Source: Nocardioides sp. T2.26MG-1
GTDB taxonomy: Bacteria; Actinomycetota; Actinomycetes; Propionibacteriales; Nocardioidaceae
Reading direction: 5' to 3'
Length of the DNA stretch: 64,000 bases
Assembly (NCBI RefSeq): GCF_950101795.1
Contig: NZ_CATNLZ010000037.1
Span: 62,001-126,000, forward strand
Shown here: piece by piece, positions 1 to 8,833 of the stretch
How positions within the stretch are numbered: position 1 is the stretch's first letter
How the letters are laid out: each line of letters opens with the position of its first letter
Position numbers and translations under genes: made by a program
The notes under the pieces: generated by a model
What the model was told of the DNA's origin: nothing
The model's input: the letters and a program-made list of their open reading frames with translations, nothing else
Databases searched by the model: none

Positions 1-750
1 GAGTCCGGCGACCTCGAACGCGACGCGGTCGCCAACGGGGAGGTGGTCGTCGGTGACGACCACGTCGATCTCGTCCAGGGCCGCGAAGCGCACCGAGGCG
101 TCGGTGCCGGCCTTGCTGGAGTCGGTCAGGCAGACCACCCGGCGGGCCGCACCGACGATCGCGCGCTTGACCGCGGCCTCGTCGGGGTCGGGCGTCGAGA
201 GCCCGTGCTCGACCGAGATGCCGTTGGTGCCGAGGAACGCGACGTCGACCCTGAGCCGGTTGATCGCGGTGACGGTGTCGGCGCCGACGGCGGCCTGCGT
301 GGTCGAGCGCACCCGGCCGGGCAGCAGGTGCAGGTCGATCTGGGGCAGGCCGGCCAGCCGGGCCGCGACGGGCACGGCGTGGGTGATCACGGTGAGCCGG
401 TGGTCGCGGGGCAGCATGATCGCGAAGCGGCTGGTGGTGGTGCCCGCGTCGAGGAGGACGGTGCCTCCCGGCGGGGGGAGCTGGTCGAGGGCCGCCTTGG
501 CGATCAGCTCCTTCTGGGTGGTGTTGGCCTGGTCGCGCTCGCCGAGCCCGGACTCGATCACCGCGAGCGAGCTCGCCGGCACCGCGCCGCCGTGGACCCG
601 GCGGACGAGCCCCATCCGCTCGAGGGTGGAGAGGTCGCGCCGTACGGTCTCGGTGGTGACGTCGAACTGCTCGGCGATCGCCGCGACCGACAGGCGGCCG
701 TGCTCGGTGACGAGCTGGGCCATAGCCTGTTGCCGCTCTTCGGCGTACAT
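1..750 (-). CDS. DeoR-family transcriptional regulator (3' end outside window)
   Basis: Translated from the minus strand, the protein begins MYAEERQQAMAQLV and carries a DeoR-type winged HTH at residues 5-57 (LSVAAIAEQF then TTETVRRDLSTLE). A DeoR sensor domain follows, with the characteristic LLDAGTTT and GTNG segments that usually bind a phosphorylated sugar. The reading frame stays open to the window edge, so about 250 residues are visible and the C-terminus is missing. ATG at 750 is chosen because it gives the usual short lead before the HTH; ATG at 723 would cut into it. The gene diverges from PTS enzyme I, which suggests control of a PTS or sugar-phosphate regulon. Family assignment is firm; the ligand is unknown. 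Confidence 0.9.
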   Translation of the reverse strand, partial: MYAEERQQAMAQLVTEHGRLSVAAIAEQFDVTTETVRRDLSTLERMGLVRRVHGGAVPASSLAVIESGLGERDQANTTQKELIAKAALDQLPPPGGTVLLDAGTTTSRFAIMLPRDHRLTVITHAVPVAARLAGLPQIDLHLLPGRVRSTTQAAVGADTVTAINRLRVDVAFLGTNGISVEHGLSTPDPDEAAVKRAIVGAARRVVCLTDSSKAGTDASVRFAALDEIDVVVTDDHLPVGDRVAFEVAGL

Positions 751-776
751 TGCGATGACACTCCTCCCGATCTTTG

Positions 777-805
777 TATCTGTGGTTTTACGCCCGAACG
801 TGTTG
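777..805. promoter_or_regulatory. Candidate DeoR-type operator between deoR-like gene and ptsI
   Basis: The deoR/ptsI intergenic region holds TATCTGTG (777-784) followed by CGAACGTGTTG (795-805). The same two blocks, TATCTGTG and CGAACATGTTG, occur in the same order upstream of the mannitol PTS gene near 23271-23297, with a spacing that differs by 2 bp. The site is AT-richer than its surroundings. Binding by the adjacent DeoR protein is an inference. Confidence 0.4.
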
Positions 806-830
806 ACTGTCAAGGGCGGCGGTCGTTTAC
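803..830 (+). promoter_or_regulatory. Candidate ptsI promoter
   Basis: TTGACT (803-808) lies 16 bp before GTTTAC (825-830), a fair match to a housekeeping -35/-10 pair. Transcription would start close to the GTG at 833 or the ATG at 839. No ribosome binding site precedes these codons, so the message may be leaderless, which is common in Actinobacteria. The -35 overlaps the operator-like block that ends at 805, as expected for repression. Confidence 0.4.
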
Positions 831-838
831 TGGTGAGC

Positions 839-2524
839 ATGGTCACCAGCTCCGAGGTCCGTTCTACCCTGCGCGGCACGCCGGTCGTCCCCGCCCTCGC
901 CCACGGTCCTGCCGTGCTCGTGCGGTCCGCGGTCTCCCCCGAGGCGATCGCCGCCTTCGAGCCGTCGTTCGCCGACGCGGATGCCGCTCTGGCGGCGTAC
1001 GTCGAGGCGGCCCAGGCGGTCTCCGAGGGCTTCGCGCGCAAGGCCGACAAGGCCTCCGGCGCCGCCGCCGAGGTGCTCACCGCGAGCGCCGGCCTGGCCC
1101 GGGACAAGGGCCTGCGCGCCGCGGTGCGCAAGCACCTGGCTGCGGGTGAGGACCTGCTGACCGCCGTCCACTCCGGCGTCGAGCAGTTCGTCACGGTCTT
1201 CACCGGCATGGGCGGCCTGATGGCCGAGCGGGTGACCGACCTGCACGACATCGAACGCCGGATCGTGGCCCACCTGGTCGGCGAGCCCGAGCCGGGTGTG
1301 GTCGTGCCCGACACGCCGTCCGTGCTGGTCGCCGAGGACCTTGCTCCCTCCGACACCGCCGGGCTCGACCCGGCCGTGGTCCTCGGACTGGTGACCGAGC
1401 GCGGTGGCCCGACCAGCCACACGGCGATCATCGCCCGCCAGCTCGGCATCCCCTGCGTGGTCGGCGTGGCCGGTGCGATGACGATCCCGGCCGGCACGCC
1501 GCTGCTCGTCGACGGCACCACCGGCGTCGTGGAGCTGCACCCCGACCCGGCCGAGGCCGAGGAGCGGGTGGCGGCCGACGTGGCGCAGCGCGCCTCTCTC
1601 GCGTCCTGGGAAGGGCCGGGGGCCACGGCCGACGGGGTGTCGATCAAGATCCTCGCCAACGTCGCCGACGCCGACTCCGCCCGCTCCGCGAGCGCCGCGC
1701 CGGTGCAGGGCGTGGGCCTGTTCCGCACCGAGCTGTGCTTCCTCAACCGCCAGGACGAGCCGTCCGTCGAGGAGCAGGCCAGCATCTACGGCGAGGTGCT
1801 GGGGCCCTTCGGCCAGGACCGGTACGTCGTGGTCCGCACGCTGGACGCCGGGTCCGACAAGCCGGTGGCGTTCGCGACCCACGCCGGGGAGGAGAACCCG
1901 GCCCTCGGTGTGCGCGGCCTGCGGCTGTCGTTCGACAACCCGGGCCTGCTCGACCGGCAGCTCGAGGCGATCGCCAAGGCCGCGAACGCGACCGGCACCG
2001 AGGCGTGGGTGATGGCGCCGATGGTCGCGACGGTCGCCGAGGCCGGCGACTTCGCCGCGAAGGTCCACGCACTCGGCCTCAAGGCCGGGGTGATGATCGA
2101 GGTCCCGAGCGCGGCGCTGCTCGCCCACCGGATCCTCGAGGTCGTCGACTTCCTCTCGATCGGCACCAACGACCTGACCCAGTACACGATGGCCGCCGAC
2201 CGGATGGCGACCGACCTCGCCCACCTCACCGACCCGTGGCAGCCGGCGGTGCTGCAGCTGATCGCGATCACCGCCGAGGCCGGCTTCCACGCCGGCAAGC
2301 CGGTCGGCGTCTGCGGCGAGGCCGCCGCCGACCCGCTGCTGGCCTGCGTGCTGGTCGGCATGGGCGTCACGTCGCTCTCGATGGCGGCCGCCGCCGTCCG
2401 TCCCGTCGGGGCGCGGCTCGCGACCGTGCCGATGGACGTGTGCGAGGACGCCGCCGAGGTGGCGCTGTCCGCCACGGACCCGGCCGCCGCCCGCGACGCC
2501 GTGCGGGCGCTGCTGCTGGGCTAG
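839..2524 (+). CDS. ptsI: Phosphoenolpyruvate-protein phosphotransferase (PTS enzyme I)
   Basis: Enzyme I is the cytoplasmic first step of the PTS: it takes phosphate from PEP and passes it to HPr. The 561-residue length is normal. The swivelling histidine domain carries GGPTSHTAIIAR with the phospho-acceptor His at about residue 194. The PEP-binding barrel has GLFRTELCFL and the second signature GTNDLTQYTMAADR, and the C-terminus has the GVCGEAAADP loop with the catalytic Cys. ATG 839 is chosen; GTG at 833 is in frame and equally possible. The stop codon shares a CTAG with the stop of the convergent response regulator. No HPr gene is found in the window, so HPr must be encoded elsewhere. Confidence 0.95.
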   Translation: MVTSSEVRSTLRGTPVVPALAHGPAVLVRSAVSPEAIAAFEPSFADADAALAAYVEAAQAVSEGFARKADKASGAAAEVLTASAGLARDKGLRAAVRKHLAAGEDLLTAVHSGVEQFVTVFTGMGGLMAERVTDLHDIERRIVAHLVGEPEPGVVVPDTPSVLVAEDLAPSDTAGLDPAVVLGLVTERGGPTSHTAIIARQLGIPCVVGVAGAMTIPAGTPLLVDGTTGVVELHPDPAEAEERVAADVAQRASLASWEGPGATADGVSIKILANVADADSARSASAAPVQGVGLFRTELCFLNRQDEPSVEEQASIYGEVLGPFGQDRYVVVRTLDAGSDKPVAFATHAGEENPALGVRGLRLSFDNPGLLDRQLEAIAKAANATGTEAWVMAPMVATVAEAGDFAAKVHALGLKAGVMIEVPSAALLAHRILEVVDFLSIGTNDLTQYTMAADRMATDLAHLTDPWQPAVLQLIAITAEAGFHAGKPVGVCGEAAADPLLACVLVGMGVTSLSMAAAAVRPVGARLATVPMDVCEDAAEVALSATDPAAARDAVRALLLG

Positions 2525-3186
2525 ACCCGCAGCCAGGCGAGCACGGCCCGCACCCGCCGGTGGTCGTCCTCGTCGATCGGCAGGTCGAGCTTGGTGAAGA
2601 TGCTGTTGATGTGCTTGGCCACGGCCTTCTCGGTGACCGAGAGGTGGGCGCCGATCGCGGCGTTGGAGCGGCCCTCGGCCATCAGCCCGAGCACCTCCCG
2701 CTCGCGCGGGGAGAGCCGGTCCAGCGGCTCGTCGCGGCGCCGCGCCATCACCGTCGCCACGACCTCGGGGTCGAGGACGGTCGCGCCCGCGGCGACGCGG
2801 CGTACGCCGTCGACGAACTCCGCCACGTCGGAGACCCGGTCCTTGAGCAGGTAGCCGACCGCGCCCACCCCGCTGGCCAGCAGCTCGCGGGCGTAGAGCT
2901 GCTCGACGTACTGCGAGAGCACCATCACCGGGAAGCCCGGCCGCGCCGCGCGCACCTCGATCGCGGCGCGCAGGCCCTCGTCGGTCTGCGTCGGCGGCAG
3001 GCGTACGTCGAGGACGGCGGCGTCGGCGTCCGGGTCGAGCAGCGCCTGCGCGAGGGCGGGGGCGTTGTCGACCGCGTGCAGGATCGTGAACCCGTTGCCC
3101 TCGAGCAGCTGGATCAGGCCGGCCCGGAGGAGGGCGTGGTCCTCGGCGAGGACGAGCCTGAGTCCACGGTCGCCTGCAGCGTGCAC
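2521..3186 (-). CDS. LuxR/NarL-family response regulator
   Basis: An N-terminal receiver domain (residues about 9-130) has the acidic pocket LAEDHALL, the phospho-acceptor Asp in DAAVLDVRLPP near residue 60, and the Lys in GYLLKDRVSD. A LuxR-type HTH (about 157-205) contains LSPREREVLGLMAEGRSN. The only in-frame start before the receiver fold is GTG at 3186, which lies inside the 3' end of the kinase gene and gives a 73-bp overlap, so the two are probably translationally coupled. The cognate kinase is the next gene upstream. The likely target is the divergent MMPL exporter, judged from position only. Confidence 0.9.
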   Translation of the reverse strand: MHAAGDRGLRLVLAEDHALLRAGLIQLLEGNGFTILHAVDNAPALAQALLDPDADAAVLDVRLPPTQTDEGLRAAIEVRAARPGFPVMVLSQYVEQLYARELLASGVGAVGYLLKDRVSDVAEFVDGVRRVAAGATVLDPEVVATVMARRRDEPLDRLSPREREVLGLMAEGRSNAAIGAHLSVTEKAVAKHINSIFTKLDLPIDEDDHRRVRAVLAWLRV

Positions 3187-4274
3187 GGAACCTCCAAGGT
3201 CACCAGGGTCGGGCCGCCGGCCGGGCTCGACACCGACATCGTGCCGTCGAAGGCCGCGAGCCGGCGCATCACCCCCAGCATGCCGGTGCCGGATCCCGGG
3301 TCGGCGCCGCCGCGCCCGTCGTCACCGACCACGGTGCGCAGCAGTCCGCCCTCGTGACCGATGGTGATCCAGGCGTTGTGGGCGCCCGCGTGCTTGCCGA
3401 TGTTGGCCAGGCACTCCGCGACCCCGAAGTAGACGCAGGCCTCGACCGGCGCCGGCGGCCGGCCGTGGAGGCGTACGTCGACCTGCACGGGGATCGCCAT
3501 GTCCAGCGCCAGCGCTGCCACCGCGCCGGCCAGACCGCGGTCCGCGAGCACCGGCGGGTGGATGCCGCGCACCACCGAGCGCAGGTCGCCGATCGCGGCG
3601 GCCGTGGTGCTGCGGGCGTCCTGCACGAGCTGCCGGGCCTTGTCGGGGTCCTCCTCGAACGCCGCGTCCGCCATGCCGAGGCTCATCGAGAGCGCCACCA
3701 GCCGGGCCTGCGCGCCATCGTGCAGGTCCCGCTCGAGCCGGCGCAGCTCGGCGGCCGAGTGGTCGACCACGTCGGCGCGGCTCTCGGTCAGCACCTGCAC
3801 GCGCTGCTCGAGGCGCTCGGTGCGGCTGTAGGCCAGGAAGAACCGGTCGAAGTAGGCGCGAGCGGTCATCAGCGGCGGGGTCGCGAACCACCAGATGAAG
3901 CCGGTGACGACGCCGAGCATCAGCACGATCACGAGCAGCGACACCACGAGCCCGACCGCCGGCGCGACGAACAGCCAGGCGAGGTCGCGCCACGTCATCG
4001 GGTCGGCGAGCACGACCCGCGCCTTGTCGAAGAAGGACCCGTCGGGCAGGGGCCGGTAGGGCACCGGCACCGGCTGCCCCAGGGTCCGGGCGGCCATCGT
4101 CCGGTGCGCGTTGGCGATGGCCCGGGTCGCGGCGAGGGTGCCCGCGAGCAGGGCCAGTCCCACCCAGACCACCACGAGCACGCCGCCCACCACCCACAGC
4201 GCCGCGAGCACCAGCATCGCGATGGAGAGGAAGAACTGGGCCACGGCGTACCCGGTCAGACGAAGGCGACTCAC
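3114..4274 (-). CDS. Sensor histidine kinase, NarL/DesK type with putative sensor domain
   Basis: With GTG 4274 as start (VSRLRLTGYAVAQFF) the protein has 386 residues. Hydrophobic segments at about 8-50 and 97-135 make a four-helix membrane module with intervening YRPLPDGSFFDKARVVLADP, which resembles the Sensor (PF13796) domain of actinobacterial kinases. The dimerisation/phospho-acceptor helix has ERDLHDGAQARLVALSM with His near 185, and the ATPase domain shows ECLANIGKHA and SGTGMLGVMRR. An upstream ATG at 4550 would add 92 residues of non-typical sequence and run through the promoter region, so I reject it. The signal is unknown; envelope stress or a drug is plausible for this architecture. 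Confidence 0.88.
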   Translation of the reverse strand: MSRLRLTGYAVAQFFLSIAMLVLAALWVVGGVLVVVWVGLALLAGTLAATRAIANAHRTMAARTLGQPVPVPYRPLPDGSFFDKARVVLADPMTWRDLAWLFVAPAVGLVVSLLVIVLMLGVVTGFIWWFATPPLMTARAYFDRFFLAYSRTERLEQRVQVLTESRADVVDHSAAELRRLERDLHDGAQARLVALSMSLGMADAAFEEDPDKARQLVQDARSTTAAAIGDLRSVVRGIHPPVLADRGLAGAVAALALDMAIPVQVDVRLHGRPPAPVEACVYFGVAECLANIGKHAGAHNAWITIGHEGGLLRTVVGDDGRGGADPGSGTGMLGVMRRLAAFDGTMSVSSPAGGPTLVTLEVPCTLQATVDSGSSSPRTTPSSGPA

Positions 4275-4309
4275 GCCCTCATCCTCTCGGGTCCGCCCGA
4301 CTCCGCGCA

Positions 4310-4325
4310 GTGGTGCTGGCACCAC
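4310..4325. promoter_or_regulatory. Inverted repeat, candidate response-regulator operator
   Basis: GTGGTGCTGGCACCAC is an inverted repeat with 7-bp arms and a 2-bp centre. It lies in the 136-bp gap between the kinase gene and the MMPL exporter gene, about 85 bp before the exporter start. NarL-type regulators usually bind such dyads, so it is a candidate site for the adjacent regulator. Confidence 0.35.
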
Positions 4326-4410
4326 CTGGGGCCGGGTCCCTGCGCCCCTGACGCGCAGGTCGCGCGACCCGAGGCTGGAAGCACCAAACGACAACCCAGG
4401 AGAGACTGCC

Positions 4411-6585
4411 ATGGGCAACCCACTGACAGCAGCACCGATGAAGGCGGCGAGATGGAGCGCCGAGCATCCCTGGCGGGCGATCCTCGGCTGGATCGCGTTC
4501 GTCGCGGTCGCCGTCGGCTGCGCCGTCGCGATCCCCACCCACGAGACCACCGACGCCGACTACCGCATCGGCGAGTCGGGCCGTGCGGACGCGATGGTCA
4601 CCGACGCCCACCTCACGCAGCCCGACACGGAGAACATCCTGATCACCGCCCGCTCGGGCGCCCTCGACGCCGACCAGGCGGACCGGGCCGCCGCCGAGCT
4701 GGTCAGCGGGGCCCGGACCGCGGACGGCGTCACCCGGGTCGCCGAGCCCCAGTGGGACCAGGACCACACCGCGCTGCTCGTCTCGGTCGAGCTCGCAGCG
4801 GGGGCCGACGACGCCGACGCCGTGCAGGCGGTGACCGACGACGTGCAGGCGAGCTACTCCGGCCTGCAGGTGCGCGAGGCCGGGGACCTGACGATCGACG
4901 CGGCCATCAACGACCGGGTGGCGGACGACCTCGGCTCCGCGGAGACGATCAGCCTCCCGATCACCCTGCTCCTGATGGCGCTCGCGTTCGGCGCCCTGAT
5001 CGCTGCGGGCATCCCCGTGCTCCTGGCCGCCAGCAGCGTCGCCGCGACCATCGGGCTCCTGGCGCCGCTCTCGCACCTGGTGCCGGCCGAGCTCACCGTC
5101 TCCAGCATGATCGTGCTGATCGGCATGGCGGTCGGCGTCGACTACTCGTTGTTCTACCTCAAGCGCGAGCGCGAGGAACGGGCGAACGGCCGGACCACGC
5201 TCGACGCCGTCGAGATCGCGGCGCGTACGTCGGGCCACTCGATCCTGGTGTCCGGCGGCGCGGTGATCGCGTCCATGGCCGGCCTCTTCGTGGTCGGCGA
5301 CGCGACCTTCAACTCGCTCGCGATCGGCTCGATCCTGGTCGTCGCGGTCGCCGTCCTCGGCTCGATCACCGTGCTGCCCGCGCTGCTCGTCAAGCTCGGA
5401 CGCTTCGTCGACCGGCCGCGGGTCCCGCTCCTCTGGCGGCTGAACCGTCGGATCGGGCGCGGTGGCATCAGCAGCCGGCTGCTCCGGCCGGTCGTCCGGC
5501 ACCCCGCGATCGCACTCGTCCTCTCGGGCGTCGTGGTCCTCGGGCTCGCCGTACCTGCTCTCGGCATGAAGACCCACTCGGGAACGCTCGACACCCTGCC
5601 CGCCTCGATCCCGCAGGTGCAGACCGTCAAGGACATCAGCAAGGTCTTCCCCGCCGACGAGGGCGCCAGCGCGAACGTCGTGGTCAAAGCCGACGCCGCG
5701 TCACAGGGCGACGTCGAGGAGGCGCTCCGCGACCTCACCGACCGCGCGGTGGCGACCGGGCACTTCGTGGCCTCGGGCCGTGGCGTGCAGACCTCGGCCG
5801 ACGGCACCACGTCGATGGTCGTGCTCGGCATGCCCTATGTCGAGACCGACGACCGGGTGAACGGCGCCGTGCGCGAGCTGCGCGACGAGCTGGTGCCCGC
5901 CGCGCTGGGCGACGTCGACGGCGAGCACGCCGTGGGTGGCTGGGCCGCAGAGGACCTGGACTTCGCCGACCACCAGGACGGCCGGCTGCTGCTGGTGATC
6001 GGCTTCGTGCTGCTGCTGACGATGCTGATCATGGTGACGACGTTCCGCAGCGTCGCGCTCGCGATCGTGTCCACGATCCTCAACCTGGCCTCGGTCGGCG
6101 CGGCGTTCGGCGTGCTGACGCTGGTCTTCCAGCACGGCTGGGGGAGCGGCGCACTCGACTTCACCACTCCCGGCTTCGTGATCGACTGGCTGCCGCTGTT
6201 CGTGCTGGTGGTGCTCGTCGGGCTCTCGATGGACTACCACGTGTTCGTGCTGAGCCGGATCCGCGAGCACGTCGACCGGGGTCTGCCGACGCGGCTCGCC
6301 GTCGAGCGCGGCATCGCCGACACGGCCGGCGTGGTCACCAGCGCCGCGGCGGTGATGGTCTCGGTGTTCGCGATCTTCGCGACGCTCAGCATGGTCGAGA
6401 TGAAGATGATGGGCGTCGGGCTCTCGGCGTCGATCCTGCTGGACGCGACGCTGATCCGGCTGGTGATGCTGCCGGCGATCCTGGTGCTGCTCGGCGAGCG
6501 GGCCTGGTGGCCGCGCCGGCCCCAGCGCCCGCGCGGCGTGGAGATCAGCGAACCGGATCCGGCGTACGCCCTGTCCGGTCGCTGA
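4411..6585 (+). CDS. MMPL/RND-superfamily membrane transporter
   Basis: A 724-residue inner-membrane protein with the two-fold RND/MMPL plan: a first membrane helix at about 21-40, a soluble loop, five helices at about 185-330, a second soluble loop and a final helix bundle at about 530-690. The paired motif GVDYSLFYLKREREE in the first half is matched by GLSMDYHVFVLSRIREH in the second, the signature of MMPL proteins. They export lipids or hydrophobic compounds using the proton motive force. ATG 4411 follows an AGGAGA ribosome site at 4398-4403. The gene diverges from the two-component pair, its likely controller. Substrate unknown. Confidence 0.92.
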   Translation: MGNPLTAAPMKAARWSAEHPWRAILGWIAFVAVAVGCAVAIPTHETTDADYRIGESGRADAMVTDAHLTQPDTENILITARSGALDADQADRAAAELVSGARTADGVTRVAEPQWDQDHTALLVSVELAAGADDADAVQAVTDDVQASYSGLQVREAGDLTIDAAINDRVADDLGSAETISLPITLLLMALAFGALIAAGIPVLLAASSVAATIGLLAPLSHLVPAELTVSSMIVLIGMAVGVDYSLFYLKREREERANGRTTLDAVEIAARTSGHSILVSGGAVIASMAGLFVVGDATFNSLAIGSILVVAVAVLGSITVLPALLVKLGRFVDRPRVPLLWRLNRRIGRGGISSRLLRPVVRHPAIALVLSGVVVLGLAVPALGMKTHSGTLDTLPASIPQVQTVKDISKVFPADEGASANVVVKADAASQGDVEEALRDLTDRAVATGHFVASGRGVQTSADGTTSMVVLGMPYVETDDRVNGAVRELRDELVPAALGDVDGEHAVGGWAAEDLDFADHQDGRLLLVIGFVLLLTMLIMVTTFRSVALAIVSTILNLASVGAAFGVLTLVFQHGWGSGALDFTTPGFVIDWLPLFVLVVLVGLSMDYHVFVLSRIREHVDRGLPTRLAVERGIADTAGVVTSAAAVMVSVFAIFATLSMVEMKMMGVGLSASILLDATLIRLVMLPAILVLLGERAWWPRRPQRPRGVEISEPDPAYALSGR

Positions 6586-8725
6586 CGCTGCTGCTGACCC
6601 GGACCTGCACCGGCATGCCGTTGAAGGCGGCGTTGCCCGAGACGTCCAGCAGCTCGGGGTCGGTGAGGTCGTTGATGGACACCCCCGGGAGGTCGACCGC
6701 CTGCTCCAGGCGGACGCCCTCCCGGCGGTGTCCGTAGCCGTGGGGGAGGCTGACGACGCCGCGCATGATGTCCGCGGTCGCGAGGACCTCGACGTCCACG
6801 GTGCCGACCCGGGAGCTCACCTCGACGACCGAGCCGTCCGCGATGCCGCGCTCGGCGAGGTCGTCGGGGTGCATCAGCAGCTGATGGCGCGCCCGGCCCT
6901 TGGTCAGCCGGGTCGTGTTGTGCATCCACGAGTTGCAGTCGCGCTGGTGGCGCCGGCCGATCAGCCGCAGCGCGCCCGGCTCGAGGGGCGGTACGGCGGC
7001 GAGCCGGGCCACGTCGGCGAGCACCAGCGCCGGGGCGGCGTCGATGCGGCCGCTGCGGTGCGGCAGCCGCCGGGGGAGCTGGCCGGCGCGCAGCGGACCG
7101 AGGTCGACGCCCTCGGGGTGCTTGCGCAGGTCGCGCATGGTGACCCCGGACGACCCGCGCCGCAGCAGCAGCGCGATCTGCCGGGTCGGGCTGACGGTGA
7201 GCCGGGCCCGGAGCACGAGCCGCTTCGACAGCGGCAGCTTGGCGGCCAGCCGCTGCTGCGTGCGCCGCGCGATCTCGCGGTAGATCTGCCAGTCGTGCAT
7301 CGCGCCGTCCTCGGCGGGGAGCACGGCCGGGGTGAACCGGGCGGTGTTGCGCACCGCGAGCAGGTGGAAGACCAGGTCGTAGTGGTCGCGCTCGAGCGCC
7401 GTGGTCGGCGGCAGGATCACGTCGGCGTGCCGGGTGGTCTCGTTGACGTAGATGTCGACGGCCGCCATGAAGTCCAGCCCGGCCAGCGCCCGGTCGAGCG
7501 CGTTGCCGTCCGGCGTCGACGACACCGGGTTGCCGGCCAGGGCGAGCAGCGCGCGCACCTGACCCTCGCCCGGCGTCTCGATCTCCTCGCGCAGCACCGA
7601 CACCGGCAGCTCGCCGCCCGACTCCGGCAGGCCGCGCACCCGGCTGCGCCACAGGTCGTGGTGGCCGCGCCCGATCAGCCCGGTGCCGACCGCGTCGATC
7701 GCAGGGCTGGTGAAGCAGACCCCGCCCTGACGGTCGAGGTTGCCGGTGAGCAGGTTGAGCAGCTGGATCGCCCACTGGCACACGGTGCCGAACGCGTGGG
7801 TGGAGACGCCGACCCGTCCGTACGCCGCGGCCCCGTCGGCGGCCGCGAACTCCCGGGTGATCCGCCGGATCTCGTCGGCGGGCACCCCCGTCACCTCGGC
7901 CGCGGCCTCGGGCGTGAACGGCCGCACCACGTCCTCCACCAGCTCGAGGCCGTCGACGTAGCCCGGCGGGCGGGTCAGCCCCTCGTCGTACAGGATGTGC
8001 AGCATCGCGAGCAGCAGGTGCGCGTCGGTGCCGGGCCGCACGAAGTGGTGCTCGTGGGCGGCCTTCGCGGTCTCGGTGCGGCGCGGGTCGATCACGACCA
8101 TCCGGCCGCCGCGCGCGTCGAGCTCGCGCAGCCGGGCCGGGAAGTCGGGGACGGTCATCAGCGAGCCGTTGGACGCCATCGGGTTGGCGCCCAGCACCAG
8201 GAAGTACGACGTGCGGTCGATGTCCGGGATCGGGAGGAACAGCTGGTGGCCGTACATCACGTGGGCCACGAGCTGGTGCGGGAGCTGGTCGACCGAGGTG
8301 GCGCTGTACTTGTTCCGCGTGCGGAAGGACTTCAGCAGCGCGCTGCCGTGGGTCAGTGACCCGAGGCTGTGTGCGTTGGGGTTGCCGAGGTAGATCGCCA
8401 GCGCGTCACGGCCGTGCTCGTTGACCGCTCGCGCCAGCCCGTCGGCGACCAGGTCGAGCGCCTCGTCCCAGCCGATCTCCTCCCAGCGGTCTTCGGTGGT
8501 CGAGCCTGTCGAGACCCGCCGGACGGGCCGCCGGAGCCGGTCGGGGTCGGCGTGGACGTCCGCGAGCGCGGTGCCCTTGGGACAGATGTGCCCGCGCGAG
8601 AGCGGGTCGTCGGGGTTGCCGCGGATCCCCGTGACTCGACCGTCCTCGAGGGTCAGCTCCAGGCCGCAGATGGCCTCGCACAGGTTGCAGACGCCCAGCT
8701 TCTTCTCGACCGGCATGCGCCTCAT
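6545..8725 (-). CDS. Molybdopterin-dependent oxidoreductase with N-terminal [4Fe-4S]
   Basis: A 726-residue MopB-family protein. The [4Fe-4S] motif is C13-x2-C16-x3-C20 with the fourth Cys at 48 (GHICPKG). The molybdopterin domains include FLVLGANPMASNGS, VIDPRRTETA and GNPVSSTPDGNALD, and the C-terminal cofactor-binding domain has CNSWMHNTTRL and LPHGYGHRREGV. The sequence resembles the uncharacterised actinobacterial group that includes M. tuberculosis Rv0197, so electron donor and substrate are unknown. No TAT signal or partner subunits are seen, which suggests a cytoplasmic single-subunit enzyme. ATG 8725 is chosen; ATG 8716 is possible. Its 3' end overlaps the convergent MMPL gene by 41 bp. 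Confidence 0.88.
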   Translation of the reverse strand: MRRMPVEKKLGVCNLCEAICGLELTLEDGRVTGIRGNPDDPLSRGHICPKGTALADVHADPDRLRRPVRRVSTGSTTEDRWEEIGWDEALDLVADGLARAVNEHGRDALAIYLGNPNAHSLGSLTHGSALLKSFRTRNKYSATSVDQLPHQLVAHVMYGHQLFLPIPDIDRTSYFLVLGANPMASNGSLMTVPDFPARLRELDARGGRMVVIDPRRTETAKAAHEHHFVRPGTDAHLLLAMLHILYDEGLTRPPGYVDGLELVEDVVRPFTPEAAAEVTGVPADEIRRITREFAAADGAAAYGRVGVSTHAFGTVCQWAIQLLNLLTGNLDRQGGVCFTSPAIDAVGTGLIGRGHHDLWRSRVRGLPESGGELPVSVLREEIETPGEGQVRALLALAGNPVSSTPDGNALDRALAGLDFMAAVDIYVNETTRHADVILPPTTALERDHYDLVFHLLAVRNTARFTPAVLPAEDGAMHDWQIYREIARRTQQRLAAKLPLSKRLVLRARLTVSPTRQIALLLRRGSSGVTMRDLRKHPEGVDLGPLRAGQLPRRLPHRSGRIDAAPALVLADVARLAAVPPLEPGALRLIGRRHQRDCNSWMHNTTRLTKGRARHQLLMHPDDLAERGIADGSVVEVSSRVGTVDVEVLATADIMRGVVSLPHGYGHRREGVRLEQAVDLPGVSINDLTDPELLDVSGNAAFNGMPVQVRVSSSVSDRTGRTPDPVR

Positions 8726-8833
8726 CGTGACACGACCCACCCGGGGGAGGCGTCCCTCGAGGGTTTCCGCATACCGCCGAATGGACACCGCCTAGAGAAC
8801 GGCCCATCAAGGGGCCCGGTGAAAGGAACCTCC

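Noticed and set aside
3354..6737. Long plus-strand open frame overlapping the kinase and MMPL genes
   Set aside because: Its translation is Arg/Gly/His-rich shadow sequence; the opposing and alternative frames carry clear protein families.
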